This document shows, one piece after another, positions 8,652 through 17,330 of a DNA stretch of 64,000 nt. A program made the translations under genes and the position numbers. Within the stretch, counting starts at the first letter, position 1; each line of letters begins with the position of its first letter. The stretch comes from Thalassobacillus pellis. GTDB lineage: Bacteria; Bacillota; Bacilli; Bacillales; Halobacillaceae. Location of the stretch: assembly GCF_016908295.1 (NCBI RefSeq), contig NZ_JAFBDO010000001.1:62001-126000 (forward strand), given 5' to 3'. Under the pieces are notes generated by a model, which was not told the origin of the DNA, made no database searches, and saw nothing but the letters and a program-made list of their open reading frames with translations.

Positions 8652-9446
8652 TCATTTATTTATCCAATATGGTTCTTTTTGGTATTTTCGATAAATTTCT
8701 TCTTCTAATTCTTCTGTAATTTCCTGGTGTTTATCATAATTTGGTCCTGCTTCAATCGTTTCAAGGCTCAGATCGATATAAAAGTTGTTATCGACCCAGT
8801 CAATGGATTGCAGCCAGGCCGGGGAAAGCAATACTTGGAAATTAGTGGACCATTCGCTTGTATTAACGACTAGATAGCGAATTTTCCATGTCTCGTCATC
8901 CACGATAATGTCACTTATATAGCCAGCTTTTCCATCTTTCCCGTGGACAATTCCATGTTTCACTGCGCCTTTGATTTCCTCAATACTCCTTAGTTTATCA
9001 TCGCCTGTATACTTACCTTCTTCAATTGGCGGATTATTTTCTTTTGCGGCAAGCATTTCCTTCTGGCCTGGCTCAGGCATAGTAGCAAGTGGAGAACCGT
9101 AACCTCCCCATAAATAGTCGCCTGCCCAATATTGTTTCCAACCAAAGAAATCCGTCAATTCCATTTCTTTCTCACGGGAAAAGGCCTGTTTTTCCTCAAG
9201 ACTCGCATTATTTCTGATATCCTCTTTTTTATCTCGAATATAAATGGCTTGCTCTTCAGGCACGACAGAGTCAAACCCTGAAGGAGACACAACCACTTTT
9301 TTACCAGGCAGCCATTTTCTTGTGTCTACAACTAAATAGCGAACCGCCCACTTATGGTCATCGAAATAAAGATCTTTTACTTTACCCAGCTCTCCATCTT
9401 CAGCCAAGATATTATAATGCTCCAGCTTACTTACATGGTAAAGCAT
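8652..9446 (-). CDS. Two-domain PRC-barrel protein
   Basis: 264 residues with two copies of the PRC-barrel fold: residues about 1-75 (DGELGKVKDLYFDDHKWAVRYLVVDTRKW) and about 155-230 (DGKAGYISDIIVDDETWKIRYLVVNTSEW). The two copies are clearly homologous. PRC-barrel proteins in Bacilli are usually stress- or sporulation-associated with unknown partners. The ATG at 9446 has an AGGAG site. It is a monocistronic unit with its own terminator, divergent from the reductase gene at 9594. Confidence 0.85.
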   Translation of the reverse strand: MLYHVSKLEHYNILAEDGELGKVKDLYFDDHKWAVRYLVVDTRKWLPGKKVVVSPSGFDSVVPEEQAIYIRDKKEDIRNNASLEEKQAFSREKEMELTDFFGWKQYWAGDYLWGGYGSPLATMPEPGQKEMLAAKENNPPIEEGKYTGDDKLRSIEEIKGAVKHGIVHGKDGKAGYISDIIVDDETWKIRYLVVNTSEWSTNFQVLLSPAWLQSIDWVDNNFYIDLSLETIEAGPNYDKHQEITEELEEEIYRKYQKEPYWINK

Positions 9447-9529
9447 GCAATCACTCCTAAAAGGTATCGTTTACTAAAAATTTACCACGTGACATGCTGT
9501 GTAAAACTTAGAATACCCCGTGTCACAGT

Positions 9530-9555
9530 GTTTATTCTTATGATGTAACAGGTAT
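9530..9555 (+). promoter_or_regulatory. Possible SigB-type promoter
   Basis: GTTTAT, 14 bases, AGGTAT, located about 40 bases upstream of the reductase start. The SigB consensus is GTTTAA-N12-14-GGGTAT, so there are two mismatches. This suggests general-stress control. Confidence 0.35.
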
Positions 9556-9593
9556 AGAAACAATAGATTGTGAGTCGAAAGGAGGGGATGACT

Positions 9594-10205
9594 ATGAAAG
9601 CAGTATTGCTCAATACCAGTTTAAAACCAGGTACAGATACCAGTGATACTGAGGAATTACTGCATGAGACCGCCCAGCTGCTGCAGGCAGAGCATATAGA
9701 TACAAATCGGATCCACTTGAGGGATTTCCATATATCCTTTGGAATTACCAGCCGGTTGGACGGAGACGATGACTGGCCGTTCATCTTTGATAAAATAAAA
9801 GAAGCAGACATTGTAATTATTGGAACCCCTATTGCTATGGGCGAGAAAAGTAGTATCGCCTCTTTGATCCTGGAAAGATTACAAGGCTATCATGATATGA
9901 CTAACCCGAAAGGACAAACACTATTCTATAATAAAGTTGCCGGTGTCATTGTAGCTGGCGGTAATGAAGATGGAGCCCGGTTGGCGGCACAATCTATTTT
10001 TTATCGTCTGTCAATGCTGGGTTTCACAATACCCCCGCACGCTCATGCTGCTTTTGAAAATTGGGAGGAAGAAAATGAGGAAATGGAAAAGGATGAAGTA
10101 ACTTCATTTCAAAATATCGAACGGATGACTTATAATCTAATTCATTTCGCAGAACTGTTTCATTTCCACCCGATTCCAACGTTGGGAAATACCATCAAAC
10201 CTTAA
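9594..10205 (+). CDS. NAD(P)H-dependent FMN reductase / flavodoxin-fold protein
   Basis: 203 residues from the ATG at 9594, eight bases after AAAGGAGG; an upstream GTG at 9570 would overlap the ribosome site. The fold is visible as KAVLLNTSLKPG (phosphate-binding loop), ADIVIIGTPIAMGEKSSIA (the flavin-binding P-x-Y/M-type strand) and GVIVAGGNEDGARLAAQSIFY. These are hallmarks of NADPH-dependent FMN reductases / WrbA-like flavoproteins. It probably reduces flavin or quinone-like compounds in the cytosol; the exact substrate is not predictable. A SigB-like promoter lies upstream. Confidence 0.8.
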   Translation: MKAVLLNTSLKPGTDTSDTEELLHETAQLLQAEHIDTNRIHLRDFHISFGITSRLDGDDDWPFIFDKIKEADIVIIGTPIAMGEKSSIASLILERLQGYHDMTNPKGQTLFYNKVAGVIVAGGNEDGARLAAQSIFYRLSMLGFTIPPHAHAAFENWEEENEEMEKDEVTSFQNIERMTYNLIHFAELFHFHPIPTLGNTIKP

Positions 10206-10223
10206 ACTTCCTTTTGGGGGAAC

Positions 10224-10270
10224 AAAAAGGGGCTGCCCCATAAGTCTTTGATAGACTAATCGGGGCAGCC
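10224..10270 (-). terminator. Terminator between convergent genes
   Basis: Outer stem GGCTGCCCC / GGGGCAGCC with an inner AGTCT/AGACT pair. The T-run (CCCCTTTTTG) is on the minus strand, so it mainly serves the protease gene, while the hairpin also lies right after the reductase gene. Confidence 0.7.
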
Positions 10271-10289
10271 TTATCTGTATTGCTGATAC

Positions 10290-10382
10290 CGGAAAAGCGG
10301 GGCTGGGAAACGATTCCCTTTCCACGGGGAAGACGACAAGTCTCCTCGGGCTTTGCCCTGCGGGGGTGGGACAACCCCTTTT
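10290..10382. repeat. GC-rich palindromic intergenic repeat
   Basis: A GC-rich block with nested inverted segments (TCCTCGGGCTTTGCCCTGCGGGG; GGGAAACGATTCCC). It resembles in style, though not base for base, the palindromic block at 20905-21070. Such blocks are common intergenic elements in Bacillaceae. Confidence 0.45.
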
Positions 10383-11192
10383 CTAATCGCTTTTTTGATA
10401 ATAATAGTCAATTGGTACTGCTAATCCAACCTTCCCATGTTCATCATGCCTGAGAGTAGCAAACACGACACCGATCACCTTACCATTTTCGTTAATGACC
10501 GGACTTCCACTGTTTCCTTTGTATATCGGTGCATCCAGCATCAGCACGGGCTGCGACCAATCATCAAGTTCTGTATAGCCGATAATGCTCCCTTTGTTTG
10601 CTATTCCAGTAAAACGAAGGGGGTTCCCAATAAAATAAATCGATGCTGCTTCTGTGAAGGATGTCTCGGTTGCAAGCTCCAGATACGGCAGCCCATTCCC
10701 TTCAACATCCAATACTGCCAAATCAACTTCCGGATAAGCTGCCTCTATTTCGGCTTGGTATAAGCCTTCCTCTGGAAATGCCACTGATATTCTTTTTTCT
10801 CCCTCAATGACATGATGATTCGTTATTATTTTGCCATCTGGTGTAATAGCAAACCCTGTGCCTTTGCTTTGGCCGGCTTCAATGACGACTATTGATTTTT
10901 TATATTCCTGGATATCAGCATCATTCGACAGCTTGGCGGACGTGACGAGGAAGTCAATTGCAGGAATAGAAAAAGTCTGAGGAATAACAGCTCCCAGGTT
11001 TACTACCATAATTATTGCAATCAACCAAAACGCCCACTTCGGGAATGGGCGTTTCGGTTCTGCTTCTTCTGCCTGTTCTTTGGCTAATGCTTTTCTCTTT
11101 TCTTCCTGGACTAATTCGTATAGTTCCTCTTCATCCATTTCTTCATAAAGATCTTCATCAATGATATCTCTTTTTTGATCATCGCTGTTCAT
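10383..11192 (-). CDS. Membrane-anchored trypsin-like serine protease (HtrA-like, no PDZ)
   Basis: 269 residues: a very acidic cytoplasmic N-terminus (EDLYEEMDEEELYELVQEE), a transmembrane helix at about residues 52-72, then a trypsin-like fold outside the membrane. Catalytic triad candidates are His127 (TNHHVIEG), Asp157 (PEVDLAVLD) and Ser228 (KGNSGSP). The protein stops right after the protease domain, so the PDZ domain of HtrA/DegP is absent. It starts 30 bases after the bmrD stop on the same strand, so it may be the last gene of the bmrC-bmrD transcript. A role in surface protein quality control is inference. Confidence 0.85.
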   Translation of the reverse strand: MNSDDQKRDIIDEDLYEEMDEEELYELVQEEKRKALAKEQAEEAEPKRPFPKWAFWLIAIIMVVNLGAVIPQTFSIPAIDFLVTSAKLSNDADIQEYKKSIVVIEAGQSKGTGFAITPDGKIITNHHVIEGEKRISVAFPEEGLYQAEIEAAYPEVDLAVLDVEGNGLPYLELATETSFTEAASIYFIGNPLRFTGIANKGSIIGYTELDDWSQPVLMLDAPIYKGNSGSPVINENGKVIGVVFATLRHDEHGKVGLAVPIDYYYQKSD

Positions 11193-11222
11193 GGCGGCAA
11201 CACCTCAGATTGGATGGGAACA

Positions 11223-13250
11223 TTACATAGCCTTTGCTTTCAGCTTACCTTTCTGCATTTGATACATTTGATAATAAAGCCCCTTCTCGGCAATCAGCTG
11301 ATCATGTGTTCCCTTTTCTTTCATTGTACCATGACTGAGAACAATAATTTGATCTGCTTGTTGAATGGTGGATAGACGATGAGCAATTACTAAGGTGGTT
11401 CTGCCCTTCTTCAACACTTGTAAAGCATCCTGGATTAATTGTTCCGTTTCAGTATCTATATTGGCAGTCGCTTCATCAAGTATAAGAATAGCCGGATCAA
11501 ACGCAAGGGCTCGGGCAAAAGATATTAACTGCCGCTCCCCCATGGATAACGTGCTTCCTTTTTCCTTGACTGGTTCGTCATACTTACCAGGGAGCTTTTC
11601 AATGAAACGGTCAGCGCCTACTGCTTTCAAAGCATCAATCGCCATTTCCCGGGAAATGTTTGGATCATTCATCGTTACATTCGACAAAATAGTACCCGTA
11701 AATAAGAATGGATCCTGAAGAACGATTCCCATATGGCTTCGAACCTGCTGGCGTGACCACTCATGAATCGATTGATTATCAATGGTTATTCTCCCTTTCT
11801 GCGGATCGTAGTAACGGAACAGCAGATTCATGATCGAACTTTTACCTGACCCAGTATGGCCGACAAAGGCCGCTGTCTGACCGGCTTTCACTTCAAAATT
11901 AATATCCTTCAAGACATACTCATCACCTTCATAAGCAAAAGAAACATGATCAAACTTTACTTCACCTTTATAACGTGGAAGATTTTCCTCATCCACCGTT
12001 TCTCCGTCTTCTGCCATAAGGTCAAATACGCGTCCTGCAGACACCCTGGCCTGTTCCAGCTGTGGAAGCTGATGAACGAGGTCGTTGACAGGCTGGAATA
12101 ATCGATTCAGATAATCAACAAATGCATACAGCACACCGACAGTAATCAACCCTTCTGCCCCGAGTGCTTGAGAGCCGAAATACCAAATAAACGCTACAAA
12201 AGCCAAATTACGAAGAACGTTGACTAGATTATGGGAAGTCAGGGCGCTCAAGCGAATTAATTTCCGCTGATAAGTGAAGTGCTTATCATTTAAGGATTCA
12301 AATTCCTCTGACGTCTGATTCTGTCGCCGGAAAGCCTGAATGATGGACATGCCCTGTATTGCCTCGTTGATGTTCCCATTCATATCACTGACAGTGGACC
12401 TTACAACCTTGTTGTACTTCCCGCCAAAGTGTTTATAAACCCGCATCCACGCCATAATGATCGGCAATAGTAAAAGGCAGATAAGGGCAAGCCGTAAATC
12501 CAGCAAAAACAAAGCAACGTAGATACCGGTCATATAGACGATACTTGTCACGAATGTAGCCAGTACACGGACATACAATTCCCGTATCGCTTCCGTATCG
12601 TTTGTAACCCTTGCGACGATTTTCCCTGCTGGCTGATTGATGAAATAATTAATCGGCAGCCGTTGAATATGCTGAAATACATCCTTTCTCATTTTCTGTA
12701 TGATACGATTTGATGTCTTTTGCAGCAAATAGGTATTCCCAAATTGAAACACCGATGCAATCAATAACAATGCCACATACAAGGCAAGCAATTTGAAAAT
12801 AGCTGGTCGTTCAGGCGCGAAAAAACCATATAATTCTTCCAATGAAAGCTTTTCCGCCTGGGCAGTGACTGTGCCGTCAGGAGTTTCAATAATTACTTTC
12901 CCTTCGTTTATATTCCGGCTTCCTGTCGTAGGAACAGCGTCTTCAATAAAATAATAGCTGCGTCCCACTTGGAGGATGGTCGCTTTATCAGAAGAATTAT
13001 CTTCCTCTAGCAAATGGTCTTCCCGTTTGTAAAGTCCTCCCTCATACGTCACTGTAAAATCATCTTTTTCACTGACTTGATGCCATTGCGACTCAATTCC
13101 GACTACATGCTGGTCAATGAGCCGTTTGGCGATGAAAGGGCCGGTCAGTTCCAATGCAACCGCGATGATCAGACATATCAGTCCAATCCCGATGCTTTTT
13201 CTGAATTTCCATGCATATTGAAATAACTTTCTTTCCGTTGAGCCTTTCAT
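11223..13250 (-). CDS. bmrD: Multidrug ABC exporter subunit BmrD (YheH)
   Basis: 675 residues, very close to the 673 of B. subtilis BmrD. It is a half-transporter: six transmembrane helices, with an unusual insert of about 95 residues between the first two helices (about 53-150) that forms the extracellular domain typical of BmrD, then an ATPase domain. Walker A is GHTGSGKSS, Walker B is ILILDEATANID with the catalytic Glu, and the signature is degenerate (LSMGE instead of LSGGQ). The ATG shares one base with the bmrC stop (TGATG). With BmrC it forms a heterodimeric drug exporter. Inner-membrane location. Confidence 0.92.
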   Translation of the reverse strand: MKGSTERKLFQYAWKFRKSIGIGLICLIIAVALELTGPFIAKRLIDQHVVGIESQWHQVSEKDDFTVTYEGGLYKREDHLLEEDNSSDKATILQVGRSYYFIEDAVPTTGSRNINEGKVIIETPDGTVTAQAEKLSLEELYGFFAPERPAIFKLLALYVALLLIASVFQFGNTYLLQKTSNRIIQKMRKDVFQHIQRLPINYFINQPAGKIVARVTNDTEAIRELYVRVLATFVTSIVYMTGIYVALFLLDLRLALICLLLLPIIMAWMRVYKHFGGKYNKVVRSTVSDMNGNINEAIQGMSIIQAFRRQNQTSEEFESLNDKHFTYQRKLIRLSALTSHNLVNVLRNLAFVAFIWYFGSQALGAEGLITVGVLYAFVDYLNRLFQPVNDLVHQLPQLEQARVSAGRVFDLMAEDGETVDEENLPRYKGEVKFDHVSFAYEGDEYVLKDINFEVKAGQTAAFVGHTGSGKSSIMNLLFRYYDPQKGRITIDNQSIHEWSRQQVRSHMGIVLQDPFLFTGTILSNVTMNDPNISREMAIDALKAVGADRFIEKLPGKYDEPVKEKGSTLSMGERQLISFARALAFDPAILILDEATANIDTETEQLIQDALQVLKKGRTTLVIAHRLSTIQQADQIIVLSHGTMKEKGTHDQLIAEKGLYYQMYQMQKGKLKAKAM

Positions 13251-14998
13251 CAGGAAACCTGCCCCCTTTCTTCCAATTGCTGCGACTCATACTGGGTTTT
13301 ATACCAGCCATTCAATGCCATCAATTGTTGATGAGTCCCCTCTTCCATTATCTTTCCTTCATCCATGACAATAATATGGTCAGCATGGACAACCGCAGAA
13401 AGACGATGTGCTGCAATAAACGTGGTTTTTCCTCTCCGTTCTTCCTTCAAATGCTGTATGATGTTCGCTTCCGTTTTACCATCCACAGCAGACATGGCAT
13501 CATCAAGAATCAAAATTTCCGGGTCCATGATAAATGCTCGTGCGATAGCTACTCTCTGCTTTTGTCCTCCAGATAAGGTGACACCGCTTTCGCCGACTTT
13601 TGTGTCTAAACCTTTCTGAAGATTTTTGATATCATCCAGAAAGTGGGCAAGCTCCATGACACGAAAAATCTCTTCATCGCTGGCATCGTCTTTTCCAAAT
13701 TGAATATTTTCCCGGACCGTTTTCGAAAACAATATTTGCTCTTGAGGCACATAACCAATCCAAGACCTGGTCATATCAAGAGAAAAATCGTTTATATCGA
13801 CTCCCGATATGGTAAGTTTTCCACTCATACCGGAGTATTCCCGTAATAACTGACGGAACAGGGTCGTTTTACCTGCACCGGTTTTTCCGACCACTCCGAT
13901 CGTCTGACCACGTTCAATGTTTAGATTCACTTTTTCAAGACGGTTAATTTCGTTATCCGGATATTTGAAATCAACATTTTCAAATAGAATTCGTTCAGGT
14001 CTCTTCGCGATTTTAGGTGATTCTGGTTCTTTTACATCAGGTGCATAATCGATTGTTTCATTCACCCTGTCCAGTGAAGCATTTCCACGCTGCATGACAT
14101 TAATCAATTCCCCAACTGCAAACATCGGCCAAATTAACATTCCGAGATAAACGTTAAAGGAGACTAACTCCCCGAGTGTAAGCACATTTTGGAATACCAG
14201 AGAAGTCCCATATCCAAGTCCAATCGTGTAGGAGATGCCTACTAGAACCTTTATTGTCGGTTCAAATAAAGCATCAATTTTAGCAACTTCAACATTCTTC
14301 TTGTACACGTCCTCTGTCATCTTGTGGAACCGTTGTTCATCTTGTTTTTCCTGCACAAAAGCCCGAATCACCCGTACACCTTTCACTGATTCCAGAACAT
14401 CGTCATTCATATCGCCAAAAGCGGTTTGTGCTTTCATAAACCGCTCATGAATGACTTTTCCGTAGCGATTCATGACAATCGCCATAATCGGCAAAGGCAG
14501 CAGTGCAGCCAATGTAAGCTTCCAGCTGATTGTGAACCCCATCACGGCAATCAATAGAAGCATAAAAATTGAGGAGTCTACCGCTGTTAAAATGCCAAAA
14601 CCTGCTGTCATATTGAGCGCTTTCAAATCGTTCGTAGCACGGGCCATCAGATCTCCCGTCCGGAACTTTCCAAAGAATGTCGGGGTCATTTTCAGAAAAT
14701 GATTCATCAGCCGTGAGCGCATCGTTTTTTCCATGATGACTGCCCCGCCGAACAACATGTAATCCCAAAAAAAGTTTATAGTATAACTGGCGATGATCAA
14801 TCCTCCATATATGAAAAGGATTTCCAACATCCGCTCAGAAGTCAAATCGTTGAACTGTATTTCATCAATTGCCATCCCGACAAGTTTAGGCGGAATGATA
14901 TCGATGATACTTGCGATAACCAGCGCTACAATTGCAAAGGTATATCGCTTCCAATATTGCTTAAAAAACCAGCTTAACTTTCCAAACACTCCAAACAT
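13250..14998 (-). CDS. bmrC: Multidrug ABC exporter subunit BmrC (YheI)
   Basis: 582 residues (B. subtilis BmrC 585): six helices and an ATPase domain with Walker A GKTGAGKTT and canonical signature LSGGQ, but Walker B ends in Asp-Asp (ILILDDAMSAVD) where active ATPases have Glu. This is the partner of BmrD, and together they give one degenerate and one active nucleotide site. The ribosome site AAGGATGTG precedes the ATG. Upstream lies an 18-codon leader ORF at 15028-15084; in B. subtilis bmrCD is induced by ribosome-targeting antibiotics through a leader peptide (bmrB). Confidence 0.92.
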   Translation of the reverse strand: MFGVFGKLSWFFKQYWKRYTFAIVALVIASIIDIIPPKLVGMAIDEIQFNDLTSERMLEILFIYGGLIIASYTINFFWDYMLFGGAVIMEKTMRSRLMNHFLKMTPTFFGKFRTGDLMARATNDLKALNMTAGFGILTAVDSSIFMLLLIAVMGFTISWKLTLAALLPLPIMAIVMNRYGKVIHERFMKAQTAFGDMNDDVLESVKGVRVIRAFVQEKQDEQRFHKMTEDVYKKNVEVAKIDALFEPTIKVLVGISYTIGLGYGTSLVFQNVLTLGELVSFNVYLGMLIWPMFAVGELINVMQRGNASLDRVNETIDYAPDVKEPESPKIAKRPERILFENVDFKYPDNEINRLEKVNLNIERGQTIGVVGKTGAGKTTLFRQLLREYSGMSGKLTISGVDINDFSLDMTRSWIGYVPQEQILFSKTVRENIQFGKDDASDEEIFRVMELAHFLDDIKNLQKGLDTKVGESGVTLSGGQKQRVAIARAFIMDPEILILDDAMSAVDGKTEANIIQHLKEERRGKTTFIAAHRLSAVVHADHIIVMDEGKIMEEGTHQQLMALNGWYKTQYESQQLEERGQVS

Positions 14999-15027
14999 TA
15001 TCTCACATCCTTTCGTTTATACACTGA

Positions 15028-15084
15028 CTAGCCGCTATCTTTCCAATCTTCTACTACCTGCCTGAGTTGCGTGATTTTTTCCAT
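15028..15084 (-). CDS. 18-residue leader peptide upstream of bmrCD
   Basis: A tiny frame MEKITQLRQVVEDWKDSG followed by TAG, with a strong AAAGGAGG site six to eight bases before ATG, ends 29 bases before the bmrC ATG. Its position corresponds to BmrB, the translated leader that controls bmrCD by ribosome-mediated attenuation in B. subtilis, but it is much shorter than that peptide as I remember it (about 50 residues). Upstream on the same strand are two small hairpins (AAGCAT/ATGCTT and CTCTT/AAGAG). Regulation is inferred from position, not from homology. Confidence 0.5.
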   Translation of the reverse strand: MEKITQLRQVVEDWKDSG

Positions 15085-15197
15085 CTTTTTTTCCTCCTTT
15101 ATTTATTCAGCCCATTTTCAACTCTTTAAAAAAGAGCCTTTATATAAAGCATAGTAATGCTTCATACCTAAATCAGAAATAACCCATAGTCACTCGT

Positions 15198-15300
15198 ACT
15201 TCCATGAATGCGTCATTCTTCTTATACTTGGAACTTAAAAATTTTCACTGCGTCGAGAAGCTTCCTCGCTTAAATTTTATGCCTTTTACCAATGTATAAA
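15198..15300. repeat. Dispersed repeat, copy 1 (partner at 43965-44103)
   Basis: Shares AATGCGT, CTTATACTTGGAACTTAAAA, TTCAC/TTCAT, GAAGCTTC and AAATTTTATG in the same order and spacing with 43965-44103. The ends pair (CTTATACT with a TATAA segment). Non-coding. Confidence 0.5.
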
Positions 15301-15330
15301 AAAAGAGCATACGCCTCTCGCGCATGCTCT
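15297..15330 (-). terminator. Terminator of the 25-residue peptide gene
   Basis: Minus strand AGAGCATGCGCGAGAGGCGTATGCTCT followed by TTTTTTT; the stem pairs AGAGCAT with ATGCTCT plus GC pairs. Confidence 0.75.
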
Positions 15331-15396
15331 ACACACATAAAAAGGCCACGAAGTGATACGCAGCCTAAGTAACTTTCAACGTAATATAAAATACTG

Positions 15397-15474
15397 TTAA
15401 AGCAAAATACAGCGCGGCCACGCTCGATATGAAATTGATTCAGCAACAACAATAAGTGCAATCCGCTTTTTCAT
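15397..15474 (-). CDS. 25-residue peptide of unknown function
   Basis: A 25-codon frame (start MKKRIALIVVAES, end PRCILL) has a very strong site AAAGGAGGTCACGACG before the ATG and a strong terminator about 70 bases after its stop. The N-terminus looks like a short signal or membrane anchor (KKR followed by IALIVVA). A neighbouring frame stays open further downstream, so a frameshifted longer gene is possible. It lies downstream of the DUF389 gene on the same strand. I do not recognise it. Confidence 0.4.
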   Translation of the reverse strand: MKKRIALIVVAESISYRAWPRCILL

Positions 15475-15567
15475 CGTCGTGACCTCCTTTGCTTTATTGG
15501 TTATTTAATTATATAGTTTTCAAAAAATTTAATCAATACCATCCTCAAAATAAGTGAAAACTTTCGT

Positions 15568-16587
15568 TCAAGTGGCTTCTATTCCGTTTCCAAAAACAAT
15601 CGTAAAAGCAAGAATCGATAGAAGAATAAGGATAAAAACTATGGAGATCGGACGGGAAACGTTTGCCTTTTGTACTTCTGCCCATTTTACCGGTCTGATT
15701 CCACTGAGGGAAAATATAATCATTGCTGATAAAAGGATGGATGACATATTCAGCAGTACTAATAGGATGGAACCATATGCATGGCTCCACACGCCATCAC
15801 CGAGCGAAATACCCAGAGCTACAGTAGGAGGAAGCAATGCTATAGCAACCATAATTCCAACCAAGTTCCCTGGAAAGTGATTCAAAAAAGCCAGTGCTCC
15901 AGCAACTCCTGAAGCAATACCCAAAAATATATCGGGAATGGTAACTTCTGTGCGAGCTAAATATTGTTCAGTCTTTATTTCCACCCCATATACATAACCA
16001 AATAATACGGAAATACCAAGCACAAGGAAGAAACCTAACAGGAAGACTGTGATTGCTTTTCCGATTCTTCTATAATCACCTAAAATGGATGCAAAGGCAA
16101 TTGCGATGACAGGACCAATTAAAGGGGCAATGACCATTGCAGCAATTACAACAGCCTCACTGTTCTTAAGAAAGCCGACTGTTGCTACAATCGCAGAAAC
16201 TACAATCATAATCGTATAGTTTAGTGTGATTGTACTATTATCTTCGATAGCTGTAAGCAACTCATGACGGCTTGCCCTTAATAGTCTGCTGTCCTCCCCA
16301 TCTCCTTCTTCGCCTTCTTCCTCTGCTTTTTTCTTATCGAGTGTATCCTTGGAAAAGTAAGCATCGACAGGTACTAGCAGCGTTTCCGTTTCTTGCTCAT
16401 GTGTAAGGCCTTCAAGGTAGTTTAAGATATCTTCCACTTCATGGTTGCTGACTATGATTCGTACCCTGGTTCTTCCTTCTTTTTCCTCTGTCATCCAACT
16501 GGATTGCTGTTCGAACTCTTGAAGCTTTTCAAAAACTTCCCCACTTTTTTGAGATGGGATATATACGTCGATAACCTTAAATTCCAT
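15568..16587 (-). CDS. DUF389 / TIGR00341 family membrane protein
   Basis: 339 residues. Residues 1-85 form a soluble domain (MEFKVIDVYIPSQKSGEV start, VRIIVSNHEVEDILNYLEG), followed by an acidic linker and about seven transmembrane helices with the DUF389 hallmark SEAVVIAAMVIAPLIGPVIA. Members are inner-membrane proteins of unknown transport or sensing function. GAAGGGA precedes the ATG. It is divergent from the carbonic anhydrase gene at 16717. Confidence 0.85.
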   Translation of the reverse strand: MEFKVIDVYIPSQKSGEVFEKLQEFEQQSSWMTEEKEGRTRVRIIVSNHEVEDILNYLEGLTHEQETETLLVPVDAYFSKDTLDKKKAEEEGEEGDGEDSRLLRASRHELLTAIEDNSTITLNYTIMIVVSAIVATVGFLKNSEAVVIAAMVIAPLIGPVIAIAFASILGDYRRIGKAITVFLLGFFLVLGISVLFGYVYGVEIKTEQYLARTEVTIPDIFLGIASGVAGALAFLNHFPGNLVGIMVAIALLPPTVALGISLGDGVWSHAYGSILLVLLNMSSILLSAMIIFSLSGIRPVKWAEVQKANVSRPISIVFILILLSILAFTIVFGNGIEAT

Positions 16588-16716
16588 TTCTGTTATTTCC
16601 CTTCAGCAGCTAATTATTTATAGCTTTCCTAGGACAATGAAAATTTACACACCTTCTAAGTCCAAATTTTCGATAGTTTTTGATAAAATGAAGCTAGTGA
16701 ATCAAGGAGGGATTAG

Positions 16717-17274
16717 ATGTATTTAGATGAAGTATTGGAACAGAACAGGAAATTCGTCGAAGAAGAAAGTTACATTCCTTATCAGACTGACAAATTCCCT
16801 GATAAACGGATAGTTGTCCTCAGCTGTATGGACACAAGACTTGTGGAACTATTGCCACGAGCACTGAATGTTAAAAATGGGGACATTAAAATGGTCAAAA
16901 ATGCCGGGGCAATACTGACCCATCCGTTTGGAAGTGTCATGCGCAGTCTAATGGTTGCTGTTTACGAGTTGCAGGCCGATGAGATTTTCATCATTGGACA
17001 CCATGACTGCGGAATGAAACATTATAATGGTGAACAAACGATCAGTAAGATGAAAGAGCAGGGTGTCAAAGATGAAGTCTTTGAAACGCTAGAGTATGCT
17101 GGTGTGGACGTCAAGAATTGGCTCCAAGGATTTGAGCGTGTGGAGGATTCTGTTCAAAACAGTGTCGACATGGTACGTAACCATCCATTGCTGCCAAAGA
17201 AAACCCCAGTCCATGGTCTTGTCATCGACCCAGGAACTGGTCGGTTGGATTTAGTCACTCGAGGTTATGAATAA
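16717..17274 (+). CDS. Beta-class carbonic anhydrase (YtiB-like)
   Basis: 185 residues (B. subtilis YtiB about 187). It interconverts CO2 and bicarbonate with a Zn ion. Ligands visible are Cys37 in LSCMDTR with the Asp39-Arg41 dyad, and His95/Cys98 in IGHHDCGM. The ribosome site is AGGAGG seven bases before ATG. It is a single gene between divergent DUF389 and convergent ku, ended by a strong terminator at 17288. Cytosolic; supplies bicarbonate for carboxylases. Confidence 0.9.
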   Translation: MYLDEVLEQNRKFVEEESYIPYQTDKFPDKRIVVLSCMDTRLVELLPRALNVKNGDIKMVKNAGAILTHPFGSVMRSLMVAVYELQADEIFIIGHHDCGMKHYNGEQTISKMKEQGVKDEVFETLEYAGVDVKNWLQGFERVEDSVQNSVDMVRNHPLLPKKTPVHGLVIDPGTGRLDLVTRGYE

Positions 17275-17287
17275 CACTTAAAAATGG

Positions 17288-17330
17288 AGGCTGTTTGACA
17301 GTACATAAACTGACAAACAGCCTTTTTTTA
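17288..17330 (+). terminator. Terminator of the carbonic anhydrase gene
   Basis: Near-perfect 14-bp stem AGGCTGTTTGACAG / CTGACAAACAGCCT followed by TTTTTTA; overlaps the end of the convergent ku gene. Confidence 0.9.

Noticed and set aside
15270..15461. 63-codon minus-strand frame near the 25-residue peptide.
   Set aside because: Lacks a ribosome site and overlaps the peptide gene with better signals and the terminator hairpin.
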